A stretch of 64,000 nucleotides of DNA, taken from NCBI GenBank assembly GCA_030037545.1, contig JASHRF010000116.1, forward strand, positions 1 to 64,000. Reading direction: 5' to 3'. Under the pieces are notes generated by a model. That model did no database searches. It had not been told where the DNA came from and saw only the letters and a list, made by a program, of their open reading frames with translations. Within the stretch, counting starts at the first letter, position 1, and each line of letters opens with the position of its first letter. The translations under genes and the position numbers were made by a program. Of the stretch, positions 34,312 through 42,667 are shown piece by piece. This DNA is from Acidobacteriaceae bacterium. GTDB lineage: Bacteria > Acidobacteriota > Terriglobia > Terriglobales > Acidobacteriaceae.

Positions 34312-35137
34312 AGCTCCGTTTCTTTTCGGGCTTGACCGCCCAGCGCTGCGGATCGTGCTCCTCAAGATAGAAATCGCGGTTCATCCATCCCAAGATCATG
34401 GACTTGGTAATAGGCAGCTTCTCCGGCCGGATGCCCATATACACATGCACCATGATCAGCGCGATGAAACTCACTCCCGCCAACCCGTGCAGTACGTAAA
34501 TCATGCCCCACGTGAAATCGCTGAATAGATATGGATTGCGCGGAGTAAGAATGCTGGGCACGCGCTTCATCATGAACAGCCCGGTGACGATCACCGCCAG
34601 TCCGGCGATCATGATGACGCCGTGGTAGAGCTTGTTCTCCAGCGGATATTTCGCAAACCGCTTCGGCGGCGGAGCAGGCTTGCCGAAGAACCGCAGCACG
34701 CGGTTCACGGAGTCGCGCACGTCCTGCCGGTCAGGCCAGATCGACCAGAAGTCCAGGAAGAACGAGGAGTGCGCGATGTGGAAGATGACCGAAACCGTCA
34801 GCAACAGTCCTGCGATCCAGTGGTAGAGCACCCAGTTGAATTCGACGCCCACCTTTGGCAGGAATGCCGTAATCAGCAGCGCGAACATGCTGACGGCCAT
34901 GATCCAGTGAAACAGCCGCGCCGCCAGCGAGTGACGCGGCACGCGCTCCGGAACCGCCGCGGCTTCGGCCTGCGAAATCTTTTCCGCCACGCGCCGCGGC
35001 GTCACCACAGCCACGTAAATCGCATGCGCCACCATGAAGAAGAATCCGGCGATCACCGCAACCCACATCAGCCCCCACGCAATGTGCGCCGGCACCGATT
35101 GTCCCCACGGACTTGTCGCCCAGGTTATGAAGTCCAT
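34289..35137 (-). CDS. Membrane cytochrome b subunit (formate dehydrogenase gamma/cyt b561-like)
   Basis: A 282-residue membrane protein with about five hydrophobic helices. Histidines suitable for haem b appear in HSLAARLFHWIMAVSMFALL, WVLYHWIAGLLLTVSVIFHI and MIYVLHGLAGVSFIALIMVH. The arrangement resembles the gamma subunits of formate dehydrogenases and hydrogenases, which pass electrons to quinone. It overlaps the FAD-subunit gene by 13 bases, so it is translationally coupled to the hydroxylase. Linking a xanthine-dehydrogenase-type enzyme to a dedicated membrane cytochrome b is unusual, and it fits the Tat signal on the 2Fe-2S subunit. Confidence 0.88.
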   Translation of the reverse strand: MDFITWATSPWGQSVPAHIAWGLMWVAVIAGFFFMVAHAIYVAVVTPRRVAEKISQAEAAAVPERVPRHSLAARLFHWIMAVSMFALLITAFLPKVGVEFNWVLYHWIAGLLLTVSVIFHIAHSSFFLDFWSIWPDRQDVRDSVNRVLRFFGKPAPPPKRFAKYPLENKLYHGVIMIAGLAVIVTGLFMMKRVPSILTPRNPYLFSDFTWGMIYVLHGLAGVSFIALIMVHVYMGIRPEKLPITKSMILGWMNRDFYLEEHDPQRWAVKPEKKRSYAGSDAD

Positions 35138-36141
35138 GTTGCCTCCCGAACGCCCGTGATGGACCGTTTCACCAGGTTGCGCATCAATGGAATCTTGTAC
35201 GCATTGAACTGCAGCGGTTTCGCGCCCTCGATCGCCAGCTTGCCGGCCATCTCGCCGGTCTCGGGCGTGGCGGGCTTGCCGCGCACTGCATCTTCCACAT
35301 TTTTCAACCGCATGGGCCGCGGCGAAACCGCATTCACCGCAATGCGAATCTGGTCGATATTATTGCCGCTCAGCTTCATCGCCGATGCCACATTCATCAG
35401 CGGAAAATCCCACACATTGCGATCGCGCACTTTCTCGAAATAGAAACGCGCTCCGGCAAATGTCGCCGGAATGCGAATCGCCGTCAACAGGTCGCCGGGC
35501 TTCAAAATGTTGATGTGCGTGATATCGTCCTGTGGCCCGATGTAGAAATCCTCAGCGTCGATCACGCGCTCGCCCTTGGCGCTCTGCACCACGAACTTTG
35601 CATCCAGCGCGATCAGCGCCGGCACCGAGTCCGATGGATGCACGGCGATGCAGCGGTCGCCGCCGAAGATGGCGTGCTCGCGATTGCGGCCCACCGGCGT
35701 ATCGGCGTAGCAAATGTTTCCGCCCGCGCGATAGCATGGCCAGCCGCCGCGATAGTACCAGCAACGCACGTCCTGTGAGACGTTCCCGCCCAGCGTGCCC
35801 TGGTTGCGAATCTGCGGCGACGCCACTAGCGAAACCGCCTCCGCCAGCACGCCGTAATTCTTTTTGATCTCCGCATGATTCGCGATCTCGGTCAGCGTGG
35901 TCATGGCGCCGATCTCCACGCCGTCGCTCGTCACGCGCACTCCGCGCAGCTCGTCTACACCGCTCAAATCCACCAGCACGCGCGGCTTCTTGATGCGGTC
36001 TTTGAGCCAGTCGAAGCTGTCCATGCCTCCGGCCATCACCCACGCCGCTTCGCCGTTCTGCTCCAGCAGTCTCTGCGCATCGGCCGCCGAGCCAGGCTGC
36101 AGCAGCTCGAAGGCCGGCATTACGTCTCGAATTACGGCCAT
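35125..36141 (-). CDS. Molybdenum hydroxylase FAD-binding subunit with extra cysteine loop
   Basis: A 338-residue medium subunit of the xanthine dehydrogenase family. FAD-binding segments are WVMAGGMDSFDWLKDRIKKP and ASPQIRNQGTLGGNVSQDVR. An insert holds four cysteines (RCWYYRGGWPCYRAGGNICY and, further on, GGDRCIAVHPSD). This matches the pattern of PaoB and HcrB subunits that carry an additional 4Fe-4S cluster (family knowledge). The C-terminal domain starts around IRIPATFAGARFYFEKVRD. The subunit would move electrons from the 2Fe-2S subunit, in this case probably on to the cytochrome b. Its start overlaps nothing upstream; a 45-bp gap separates it from the Mo subunit. Confidence 0.92.
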   Translation of the reverse strand: MAVIRDVMPAFELLQPGSAADAQRLLEQNGEAAWVMAGGMDSFDWLKDRIKKPRVLVDLSGVDELRGVRVTSDGVEIGAMTTLTEIANHAEIKKNYGVLAEAVSLVASPQIRNQGTLGGNVSQDVRCWYYRGGWPCYRAGGNICYADTPVGRNREHAIFGGDRCIAVHPSDSVPALIALDAKFVVQSAKGERVIDAEDFYIGPQDDITHINILKPGDLLTAIRIPATFAGARFYFEKVRDRNVWDFPLMNVASAMKLSGNNIDQIRIAVNAVSPRPMRLKNVEDAVRGKPATPETGEMAGKLAIEGAKPLQFNAYKIPLMRNLVKRSITGVREATWTS

Positions 36142-36158
36142 AGCTCCTCCGCCGTTCT

Positions 36159-36184
36159 CAGTCCCTGGTCCCTTTGTCCCTGCC
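36159..36184. repeat. Intergenic AGGGACMAAGGGA repeat (copy 1)
   Basis: On the minus strand the sequence reads GGCAGGGACAAAGGGACCAG. Closely related purine-rich tandem strings follow stop codons at 43632, 50921 and 53641. Here it fills most of the gap between the Mo-subunit and FAD-subunit genes. Confidence 0.55.
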
Positions 36185-36186
36185 TC

Positions 36187-38712
36187 TCAAATATGCGCCA
36201 ACAGCGGATTCTGCATGGGACGCCCCGCTTCATAGGACGTCAGAATGGTGTCCGCATTCACCGGCGCGCGCTGGAAAATGTTGTCCCCCAGCGCGTCCGC
36301 CAACGCATTGAGGATCGCCGCGCAACCGCCTCCCACCGGCGGCTCGCCACAGCCGCGCGCGCCGACCGGCGTCTCCGGATCGGGAATATTCAGTGCATTC
36401 CACTTCATATCCACGGGCACATCCAGAATGGTCGGCGGCCGGTTCTGGTAGAAGCGCTCGGCAACCGTCACGCCGTATTGCGGATCGATCACCCACTTCT
36501 GCCCGATGGCGTGGCCGATGCCCAGCGTCGAGCGGCCCAGAACCTGCCCGCCCAGCGCCGCCGGATGAATCACCGTGCCTACATCGGCGTAAGCCAGGTA
36601 ATCGGTAATGTAGTATTTGCCCGTCTCCACGTCGGCTTCCACTTCGGCAAAGCAGGCAAGAAACGAAAAGGAATCACCCTCGTGCGAGTAGTTATCGCGC
36701 GCCGACGCCACCAGACCCTGCCCGGCCAGCGCCGCCACCGACGTCTTGGTCACTTTGTTGACCTCGGGATTCACGTCGTGTCCGTCGTAAATCCCGCCCA
36801 GCCGGATCGCCTGCTGCGCAGCCTCCGCAAAGCTCAATCCCGCGCCGCCTCCTTTGCGCGCGACGCGCTGGTTCGCAATCACGTAATCGTCGGGCTGCCC
36901 GCCCAGCTTTTTGGCCGCAACTTCCTTGAGCCTCTGCACGCACTCCAGCCCCACCGCGTGACCTGCGCGCGTCATGGCGTGGATGGTCTGGCTCCCGCCC
37001 GAGTGGCAGGTATACGGCAGATGCTTCGACGTGTCGCCCCAGACAATGTCGCAAACCTCCCACGGCACATCGAGAACCTCGGCAGCCGCGCGATGCACGT
37101 CAATCAGCGCCTCGGTGCCCAGATTGCCCACGCCCGACTGGATCTGCACGCGGCCCTCGGGCGTAATCACGATCAGCCCGTCGAAGCCGCTGCTGCCGCC
37201 ATGGAATGTGCTCAGCGATACGCCCACGCCGCGGACTTTGGTGCCCATCTGCCTGGGCCGGCGCGCCACGCGCTCGTTCCACTTGAACTGCTCCGCGCCC
37301 AGGTCCAGCGCCTGCTTCAAGAAACAACTGGTCGCGTGCCCGCGCTGGCCCTCGTGATTGGGAGGTCCGAATTCCGCTTTGCCTTCGGGGCAATTCACGC
37401 GCCGCAGCGCTACCTGGTCCACGCCCAACTGGCGCGCAGCCTTGGCCAGGATCGGCTCCATAATGGCAATGGCCTGCATGCCGCCCGGCGCGCTCTGGGC
37501 GCTGCGCGGCGGCGTGTTCGTGGCCACCGTCACGTTGCGCCAGCGCATGGCCGGCGGCTGATACAGCAGCGAAGTAATTTGTCCGCACGCGCCGCCGTCC
37601 CCGTTCGATCCGTAAGAACCGGCATCGGAGACCAGGAACATGTCCACCGCGGTGACCCGCCCATCCTTCGCAAATCCAACTTTCGTCCGCGCGCGAATGC
37701 CCGGCCGCGCGCGCCCGATGAAATGCTCTTCTTCGCGGCTCACGCGCATCATCACCGGAGCATTGAGCTTCCTGGAAAGCAGCGCCGGAATCACCAGCGT
37801 GAGCGCGCCGGTAATCTTGCTCCCGAATCCGCCGCCGGTGTATTCGCTGATGAAGACGATCTTGTCTTCGTCCATGTGCATCCAGCGCGCGATGGCGGGA
37901 ACGGTTTGCATGGTGCTCTGCGTGCCCGTATACAGAAACAGCTTGCCGTTCTCCCAGCGTGCCATCGTCGTCCGCGGCTCCAGGCACTGATGGCTCACGT
38001 CGGGCGTAAGAAACGTCTCATCGAGCACCAGCGCGGCATTTTTGAAACCCGCGTCCACGTCGCCAAAGGACCATTCCTCGGGCGCATGACCCATAGGCAG
38101 CTTGCCTTCCTTTTCCGCGGCGAAATCTTCGTTCGTCCACTTGAGCACCGCAAGCTGCGGTTCCTGGCGGCCTTCCTGCACCCACACGTTGCCGTCTTCG
38201 CGCGCATTCGCGCTGCCGGGGCGTAGGCTCTCCAGTGGATCGGTCGCAAACGGAAGCGGCTCCATTTCAATTTCAATTCTTTCGATGGCTTCCGCGCAGG
38301 TAAGCTCGTCCACGGCCGCAACCGCCAATATCGGCTCGCCCTGGTACATCGGCTCGTCGGCCAACGCCAGTTCGCCCCAGCGATCCGCTCTGATCCGCGT
38401 GCCGTTGTCGTTTACATAATCCGCGTGGCCGGGAACCTCGTCCGGAGTCAGGATCCCCCGCACCCCCGGCATGGCCAGCGCTTTTTCCGCATTGATTCGC
38501 TTGACGCGCGCATGGGGCATGGGGCTGAGCACCAGCCTGCAGAACAGCATCCCTTCGGCGCGAAAATCCTCAGCATACTTCGAGCGCCCTGTGACCTTCG
38601 CCACCAGGTCGTTGGTCGAGTAGTCCTTGCCGATCAGCTTGTATCCCGTGCCAAACGGGCGAGGCTTTTCGGCCTCTGCCTTGGCCGCTCCAACCGGGTC
38701 CAGATCAGCCAT
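36187..38712 (-). CDS. Molybdenum hydroxylase molybdopterin-binding (large) subunit
   Basis: An 841-residue catalytic subunit of the xanthine dehydrogenase/aldehyde oxidoreductase family. Recognisable parts are the N-terminal a/b hammerhead (VTGRSKYAEDFRAEGMLFCR), the molybdopterin segment VFISEYTGGGFGSKITGAL, and a C-terminal GARGCGEPPVGGGCAAILNA carrying the catalytic Glu region. Length and motifs fit the YagR/HcrA-type group. It has no signal peptide of its own, so if exported it would travel in a folded complex with the Tat-signal subunit. The substrate, an aromatic aldehyde, purine or N-heterocycle, is not evident. Confidence 0.93.
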   Translation of the reverse strand: MADLDPVGAAKAEAEKPRPFGTGYKLIGKDYSTNDLVAKVTGRSKYAEDFRAEGMLFCRLVLSPMPHARVKRINAEKALAMPGVRGILTPDEVPGHADYVNDNGTRIRADRWGELALADEPMYQGEPILAVAAVDELTCAEAIERIEIEMEPLPFATDPLESLRPGSANAREDGNVWVQEGRQEPQLAVLKWTNEDFAAEKEGKLPMGHAPEEWSFGDVDAGFKNAALVLDETFLTPDVSHQCLEPRTTMARWENGKLFLYTGTQSTMQTVPAIARWMHMDEDKIVFISEYTGGGFGSKITGALTLVIPALLSRKLNAPVMMRVSREEEHFIGRARPGIRARTKVGFAKDGRVTAVDMFLVSDAGSYGSNGDGGACGQITSLLYQPPAMRWRNVTVATNTPPRSAQSAPGGMQAIAIMEPILAKAARQLGVDQVALRRVNCPEGKAEFGPPNHEGQRGHATSCFLKQALDLGAEQFKWNERVARRPRQMGTKVRGVGVSLSTFHGGSSGFDGLIVITPEGRVQIQSGVGNLGTEALIDVHRAAAEVLDVPWEVCDIVWGDTSKHLPYTCHSGGSQTIHAMTRAGHAVGLECVQRLKEVAAKKLGGQPDDYVIANQRVARKGGGAGLSFAEAAQQAIRLGGIYDGHDVNPEVNKVTKTSVAALAGQGLVASARDNYSHEGDSFSFLACFAEVEADVETGKYYITDYLAYADVGTVIHPAALGGQVLGRSTLGIGHAIGQKWVIDPQYGVTVAERFYQNRPPTILDVPVDMKWNALNIPDPETPVGARGCGEPPVGGGCAAILNALADALGDNIFQRAPVNADTILTSYEAGRPMQNPLLAHI

Positions 38713-38715
38713 AGA

Positions 38716-39372
38716 TCAAGCCCTCCTCTCGGCCGGGAAACCGTTCCGCGTGTACTCTGCGCCGCGCATCATCGAATCGAGAATCTTACTGTAGTCCTGG
38801 CACCGGCACAGATTGCCCGAAATGCCGTGCGCCAGCTCCGCCCGCGTGGGATTGGGATTCTGCTTCAGGTACCCCACTGTGGCCATGATGAATCCCGACA
38901 TGCAGAAAGCGCACTGGAAGCCCTGCTGGTCCACTACCGCCTGCTGCACCGGGTGCAGCTTGCCATCGGCCGCGGCCAGGCCCTCGATGGTGGTCACTTT
39001 CTTATTGCGCACCGTGTGCGTCAGCACCGAGCAGCTATAGTGCGGCACATCGTCCAGCAGCACCGTGCAAGCGCCGCACTCCGCGCGATCGCAGCCCAGC
39101 TTGGTGCCGGTCAGGCCCAGCTTGTAGCGCAGCGTCCAGGCCAGCGTCTCCTGCTTCATCGCCTCCACGCGCCGCGCCTTGCCGTTCACGTTGATGGAGA
39201 TCAGCCGCTCGCTCCAGTTCGCCGAAGACAATCGCCCGTGCCCGGGAGCCAGAAGCCGGTAGCTCGCCGCGCTTACCACCGCTCCTCCGGCAATTACGCC
39301 CAGAATGAATTGACGCCGCGTGACTTTTCTTTGAGCGCCTTCGCTTTGCCTCGGATCGTCCATCTCCGGCAT
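38716..39372 (-). CDS. Molybdenum hydroxylase 2Fe-2S subunit with Tat signal
   Basis: A 218-residue small subunit with a twin-arginine motif KVTRRQFILGVIAGGAVVSA at the N-terminus. Two 2Fe-2S domains follow: the plant-type LGCDRAECGACTVLLDDVPHYSC, and the helical one QCAFCMSGFIMATVGYLKQN with NLCRCQDYSK. It transfers electrons from the molybdenum centre. It is the first gene of the enzyme operon (Fe-S, Mo, FAD, cytochrome b, small protein, IscU-like), with a 3-bp gap to the Mo subunit. The Tat signal implies export of the assembled heterotrimer, as known for the periplasmic PaoABC enzyme. Confidence 0.93.
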   Translation of the reverse strand: MPEMDDPRQSEGAQRKVTRRQFILGVIAGGAVVSAASYRLLAPGHGRLSSANWSERLISINVNGKARRVEAMKQETLAWTLRYKLGLTGTKLGCDRAECGACTVLLDDVPHYSCSVLTHTVRNKKVTTIEGLAAADGKLHPVQQAVVDQQGFQCAFCMSGFIMATVGYLKQNPNPTRAELAHGISGNLCRCQDYSKILDSMMRGAEYTRNGFPAERRA

Positions 39373-39571
39373 GACCCATCCTCCGCACTCGAATTCGGTT
39401 CAGGCTGGCTTGCGTCATCTATGATGCGTTCTGGCGAATCGGAATTAAAGCGGGTAAGGAAAACAGCAGTTGATTCTGGTAGCGTCACTTATGAATTTAG
39501 GACGCGATGCTGCCGCTATGGTAATCCTCGCAACCGGTTTTGGGGAAGGCTTCGCCAGTCAGACTTCAGGG
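39373..39571. other. Upstream region of the molybdenum hydroxylase operon
   Basis: About 200 bp between the first enzyme gene (minus strand) and the MITE-like element. It should contain the operon promoter; no convincing boxes or operators were identified. Confidence 0.35.
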
Positions 39572-39965
39572 CAATCGCACTTCAAAAAACCAGCAATCCT
39601 CTTGAAGAATTCCTCTCCTCCGCCTGGCCGTTGTCAAGCCCTTGCCAAGGCCGCATCGCCCGCATCGCGCTCATTCGGCGGGAAATATATTTTCGCCCTT
39701 CGTTGGGGGTTAATTTCGCCGTTCCGCTATGCTGTGAAGAAACGTTCCCAGGCGCTCGTAGCCGCTCGAGAATCCGGGGCCGGCAGGCGCAAGGAAGCGC
39801 AAGAAAGTTACGCTTACTTGCGTGAAACTGCACGTAAATCGCACCCGAAAACGCATCCAACCATCAGAAAACAAGTAACTTGATTGCAGAATCCCAAGCA
39901 CCCCCCCGGGGGGTACGTACGAACCTGAAATCAACACTGCCGGCGCGCCTTTCCAAGTGCGATGG
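39572..39965. mobile_element. MITE-like ~394-bp element (copy 2)
   Basis: This element aligns along its whole length with 48323-48725 and over its right part with 39-195. It begins CAATCGCACTTCAAAAAA and ends with AAGTGCGAT, the inverse of the left end, so it has short terminal inverted repeats. It contains the CCCCCCCGGGGGG palindrome near 39901. It has no transposase gene. A minus-strand frame is open but is not preserved by the indels in copy 1, so the element is judged non-coding. Confidence 0.75.
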
Positions 39966-40157
39966 CCCTGTTGGCAGCCGGAGTCTTCGAGCTTTAGATG
40001 TTGGTGGGCGCTAGAGACGGTTGGCGGCGGTTTCCTGCGACCAGTCGGGAGACGTGGGCATCGAACGAACAGCCCTTATCGCCGCGGGGGTTGTCGTCAC
40101 GGGCGCCGAGGGGTACATTGGAGAAAGAGGGCAACCACTTCACCCGAGGAGATACTG

Positions 40158-40529
40158 ATGGCCACAGCAACCACCGCACCCACCCAGGAAACCGTGAAGA
40201 AGCCACCCCTGGCGCTGACCCCGCAGGCGATTGCCAAGGTGCGGGAGATCATGGCCACACAGGACCCGATTCCTGCCGGACTGCGCATTGGTGTGGTGGG
40301 CGGCGGCTGTTCGGGATTCCAATACTCGATGGCGTTTGAAAACCAGAGCGGGATGATGGATAAGGTCTTCAACTTCGACGACCTGAAAGTGTTTATCGAC
40401 GCCACTTCGCTAATGTATCTGAACGGCTGCACGGTGGACTATGTGGAGACGCTGGAGGCGGCCGGCTTCAAGTTCGAGAATCCACAGGTGAAATCGACTT
40501 GCGGCTGCGGATCGTCGTTCAACGTGTAA
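40158..40529 (+). CDS. erpA: A-type iron-sulfur carrier (ErpA/IscA family)
   Basis: A 123-residue protein that delivers Fe-S clusters to target enzymes. The three cluster-binding cysteines are in GGGCSGFQYSMAF and STCGCGSSFNV. Other family features are LTPQAIAKVREIMATQ and VFIDATSLMYLNGCTVDYVE. The ATG at 40158 has GAGGAG about six bases upstream; the first 18 residues are a Thr/Ala-rich extension. It is flanked by a MITE-like element on the left and by another element that begins at the base after its stop codon. No other isc or suf genes are adjacent. Confidence 0.93.
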   Translation: MATATTAPTQETVKKPPLALTPQAIAKVREIMATQDPIPAGLRIGVVGGGCSGFQYSMAFENQSGMMDKVFNFDDLKVFIDATSLMYLNGCTVDYVETLEAAGFKFENPQVKSTCGCGSSFNV

Positions 40530-40657
40530 CAGCCTGTGGTAAAAGTCGAGTTTTGAAAGGGCACGGCTTCGGCCGTGCCGTAAGTGGTCTCAAATCAATG
40601 TGGCTTTAGCCGCTGAGGAATGGTTTTTCTCGAATTTTTGACTTTCGCCACAGGCTG
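40530..40657. mobile_element. 128-bp MITE-like element with 18-bp inverted ends
   Basis: The left end CAGCCTGTGGTAAAAGTCGA and the right end, which in reverse complement reads CAGCCTGTGGCGAAAGTCAA, are near-perfect inverted repeats. Inside is a strong hairpin GGCACGGCTTCGGCCGTGCC. It starts exactly after the erpA stop codon and contains no frame. From memory, similar GCACGGCTTC-AGCCGTGC elements are frequent between genes in Acidobacteriaceae. Confidence 0.7.
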
Positions 40658-40706
40658 CTAAAGGACGCGCGCCAAGTCAGGGTGCGTGCTGCGCTGCTGA
40701 GCAAGG

Positions 40707-40737
40707 AAAAGGCCTGCCTCGCGAGGCGGGCCTTTTT
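40707..40737. terminator. Bidirectional hairpin terminator
   Basis: GGCCTGCCTC and GAGGCGGGCC form a ten-pair stem (one G-T pair) with a two-base spacer, flanked by AAAA on the left and TTTTT on the right. It lies between the convergent erpA and membrane glycosyltransferase genes. Confidence 0.85.
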
Positions 40738-40771
40738 GCGTGGACGCGGGCAAGGCTTCCCTGGCTGCTTT

Positions 40772-42406
40772 TCACTCGATCATCACGTCGATCTTGTCGC
40801 CGGGGAGCGGCTGCGTCAGATCCTGGCCGTCGTCGATCGCGCGCACCGCGCCGCCGGGCAGCGGGTGCAGCTTGAAGAGAACCAGCACATTCCGCTCCTT
40901 GTCGTCGAAGGCGGGAAAGCTGGCCACCTGTTCCAGCGCGTAACGGGTGTGCAGGTCCTGGAGCGTGCCGGGATCGAGATCGTTCCAGGCTGCATACCAG
41001 CCGGGCTTATAGCGGGCGAGTTTCGCGGGCAGAAGCTCGGTGCCGAAATCGTCGCACAGGGCGGGCAGATGCGTGGCCAGCATGATCTGGTCGCCGCTGA
41101 CAGAAACCAGCAAGCGGCGGCCGTTGGGGTGTGCATCGACGTAGCCAGCCAGCGCCACGGCTGTGTTCACAAACGTGTACTGCGGATGGACTGCGTAGCT
41201 TACAGTGCGAACAGCGTCTAGGCTGGCTCCCAAGAAAGCTACTGCGGCTACTGACCATCCAAGACGCTGCGCAGGCAGGCGCGGCACGCGATGGCCCGGC
41301 TCTGCAGTGATAAGTGTGGCTGCGCCCAGCGCAATCATCACAAAGCAGAAATAGGCCACTACGGCGTAATAGCGTGGTTGCGGATGATTCTGGAAGGTCA
41401 TGAACAGAATGGAGCCGGCTGCGGCCCAGGACGCGCCGCCGAAGGCAGGATCGAGCGCCAGCGTCTTGCGCCCCGCTCGCCATGCCGCAAGCGCGCTGAG
41501 GATGGCCACGCCGGCAAGCGGAACCAGCACCCAATCAACCCATAGCGCGCCATGAAACGACCACCAGAAGCTTGCCAGCGGCCAGGCGAAGCCGGGCGGT
41601 TTCTCATAAGAGTTTATGAAGAACAGATAGCGGTAGTCGGGAAGCAGGCCAAAGTAGGCGATCAGGGCGATCCACGCGCCGTAAACGGCCGCTGTCGTGC
41701 CCAGAGCCGCAAGGGCGCAGCGCCGGAGCAGACGCCCGGCGGGAATGCGCGCCGGTGGCGTTTGCCCTGCCGGGTGCGAATTGCGAAGCCCCATAAGCAT
41801 GGCCCAGGCCAGAGCCGGCGCCAGAAATATGGCCATGATCTTGGTGAGCATCATTATCGCGAAGAGCAGTCCCACAGTGGCCGCGGCCCACGCGGGGCGA
41901 CGGAAACGGGAGATACGCACTGATACATTCAGCGCGGCAAGGGTGAACGTGATCAGAGCTGGTTCCAGAATGGCAAGGCGGCTGAAGCAGTACAAGAAAG
42001 GGTTGGCGGCCACAAGGGTGACGGCCACCAGGCCGGCCCAGCGCGGCGCACTCGCCCGCACCAGCAGGTAGGTGAGCGCCAGGTTTGCAAAGAAGAACAG
42101 CACCGCCAGGCCACGCGCTGCCTGCAAGCTGACACCGGCTACGGCGAAGGCAAGCCACGCGAGGGCCGGCCAGACGGGCAGAGCTACTGCGGGGTTGAAG
42201 TCGCCCCGCTGGTACCAGTGGCCGAAAAGATGCGCGCGCACGGCCGCGTTGGCCCACCAGCCTTCATCGGTGTACTTGGCCCAATCCATCCACCAAGGTG
42301 ATCCGTTGGGAAAATCGGCTCTCAGGTGGAGGGTGTGGAGCGCGGCCAGAGCAAAGATGGTTGCCAGCCAGAGGCCGATTGCCCAGAATTTGAGCTGCTG
42401 CTTCAC
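40772..42406 (-). CDS. Polytopic membrane glycosyltransferase (GT39/ArnT-like fold), substrate unknown
   Basis: A 544-residue membrane protein with around ten hydrophobic segments. A large loop after the first helix contains WWMDWAKYTDEGWWANAAVR, the Asp/Glu-bearing periplasmic loop typical of lipid-phosphate-sugar dependent glycosyltransferases (GT-C fold). The C-terminal 120 residues are soluble. The start is taken as GTG at 42406 because GGGGA lies seven bases upstream and the protein then begins KQQLKFWAIGLWLA. The frame continues upstream for 46 codons without similarity. It is single-gene and divergent from the sigma-54-like regulator gene. The acceptor and donor cannot be told. Confidence 0.78.
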   Translation of the reverse strand: MKQQLKFWAIGLWLATIFALAALHTLHLRADFPNGSPWWMDWAKYTDEGWWANAAVRAHLFGHWYQRGDFNPAVALPVWPALAWLAFAVAGVSLQAARGLAVLFFFANLALTYLLVRASAPRWAGLVAVTLVAANPFLYCFSRLAILEPALITFTLAALNVSVRISRFRRPAWAAATVGLLFAIMMLTKIMAIFLAPALAWAMLMGLRNSHPAGQTPPARIPAGRLLRRCALAALGTTAAVYGAWIALIAYFGLLPDYRYLFFINSYEKPPGFAWPLASFWWSFHGALWVDWVLVPLAGVAILSALAAWRAGRKTLALDPAFGGASWAAAGSILFMTFQNHPQPRYYAVVAYFCFVMIALGAATLITAEPGHRVPRLPAQRLGWSVAAVAFLGASLDAVRTVSYAVHPQYTFVNTAVALAGYVDAHPNGRRLLVSVSGDQIMLATHLPALCDDFGTELLPAKLARYKPGWYAAWNDLDPGTLQDLHTRYALEQVASFPAFDDKERNVLVLFKLHPLPGGAVRAIDDGQDLTQPLPGDKIDVMIE

Positions 42407-42667
42407 GATATTTCCCCGTGCCGGAGGGTCGCGATGGCGCTCGATTCTGAGAATCGGCCAATGTTGCCGGCATTCATTCCGGAGGAATGTTTCGAGTATA
42501 GCGTTCCGCCAGGCTGCAGTCTGGCAGGCGTCCGCCATGGCCACGCCGAAGTGAGGACCGGTCGTGGGTCCTCGGTTTTCCTCGCTTCATGTTTTACCTT
42601 CCAGCGCCGATGAACCTCCTGTTGGCCGGGAATACCCCGTGTCACGGAGACGAGGCTAGTGGGATCC

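Noticed and set aside
35875-38226. Very long plus-strand open frame opposite the molybdenum hydroxylase genes
   Set aside because: It spans two well-supported minus-strand genes, is rich in His/Arg/Ala as typical for GC-rich shadows, and lacks any domain.
39710-39937. Small minus-strand protein in the MITE-like element
   Set aside because: The frame is open in the 39572 and 48323 copies but broken by indels in the partial copy at 39-195, so conservation is at the DNA level.
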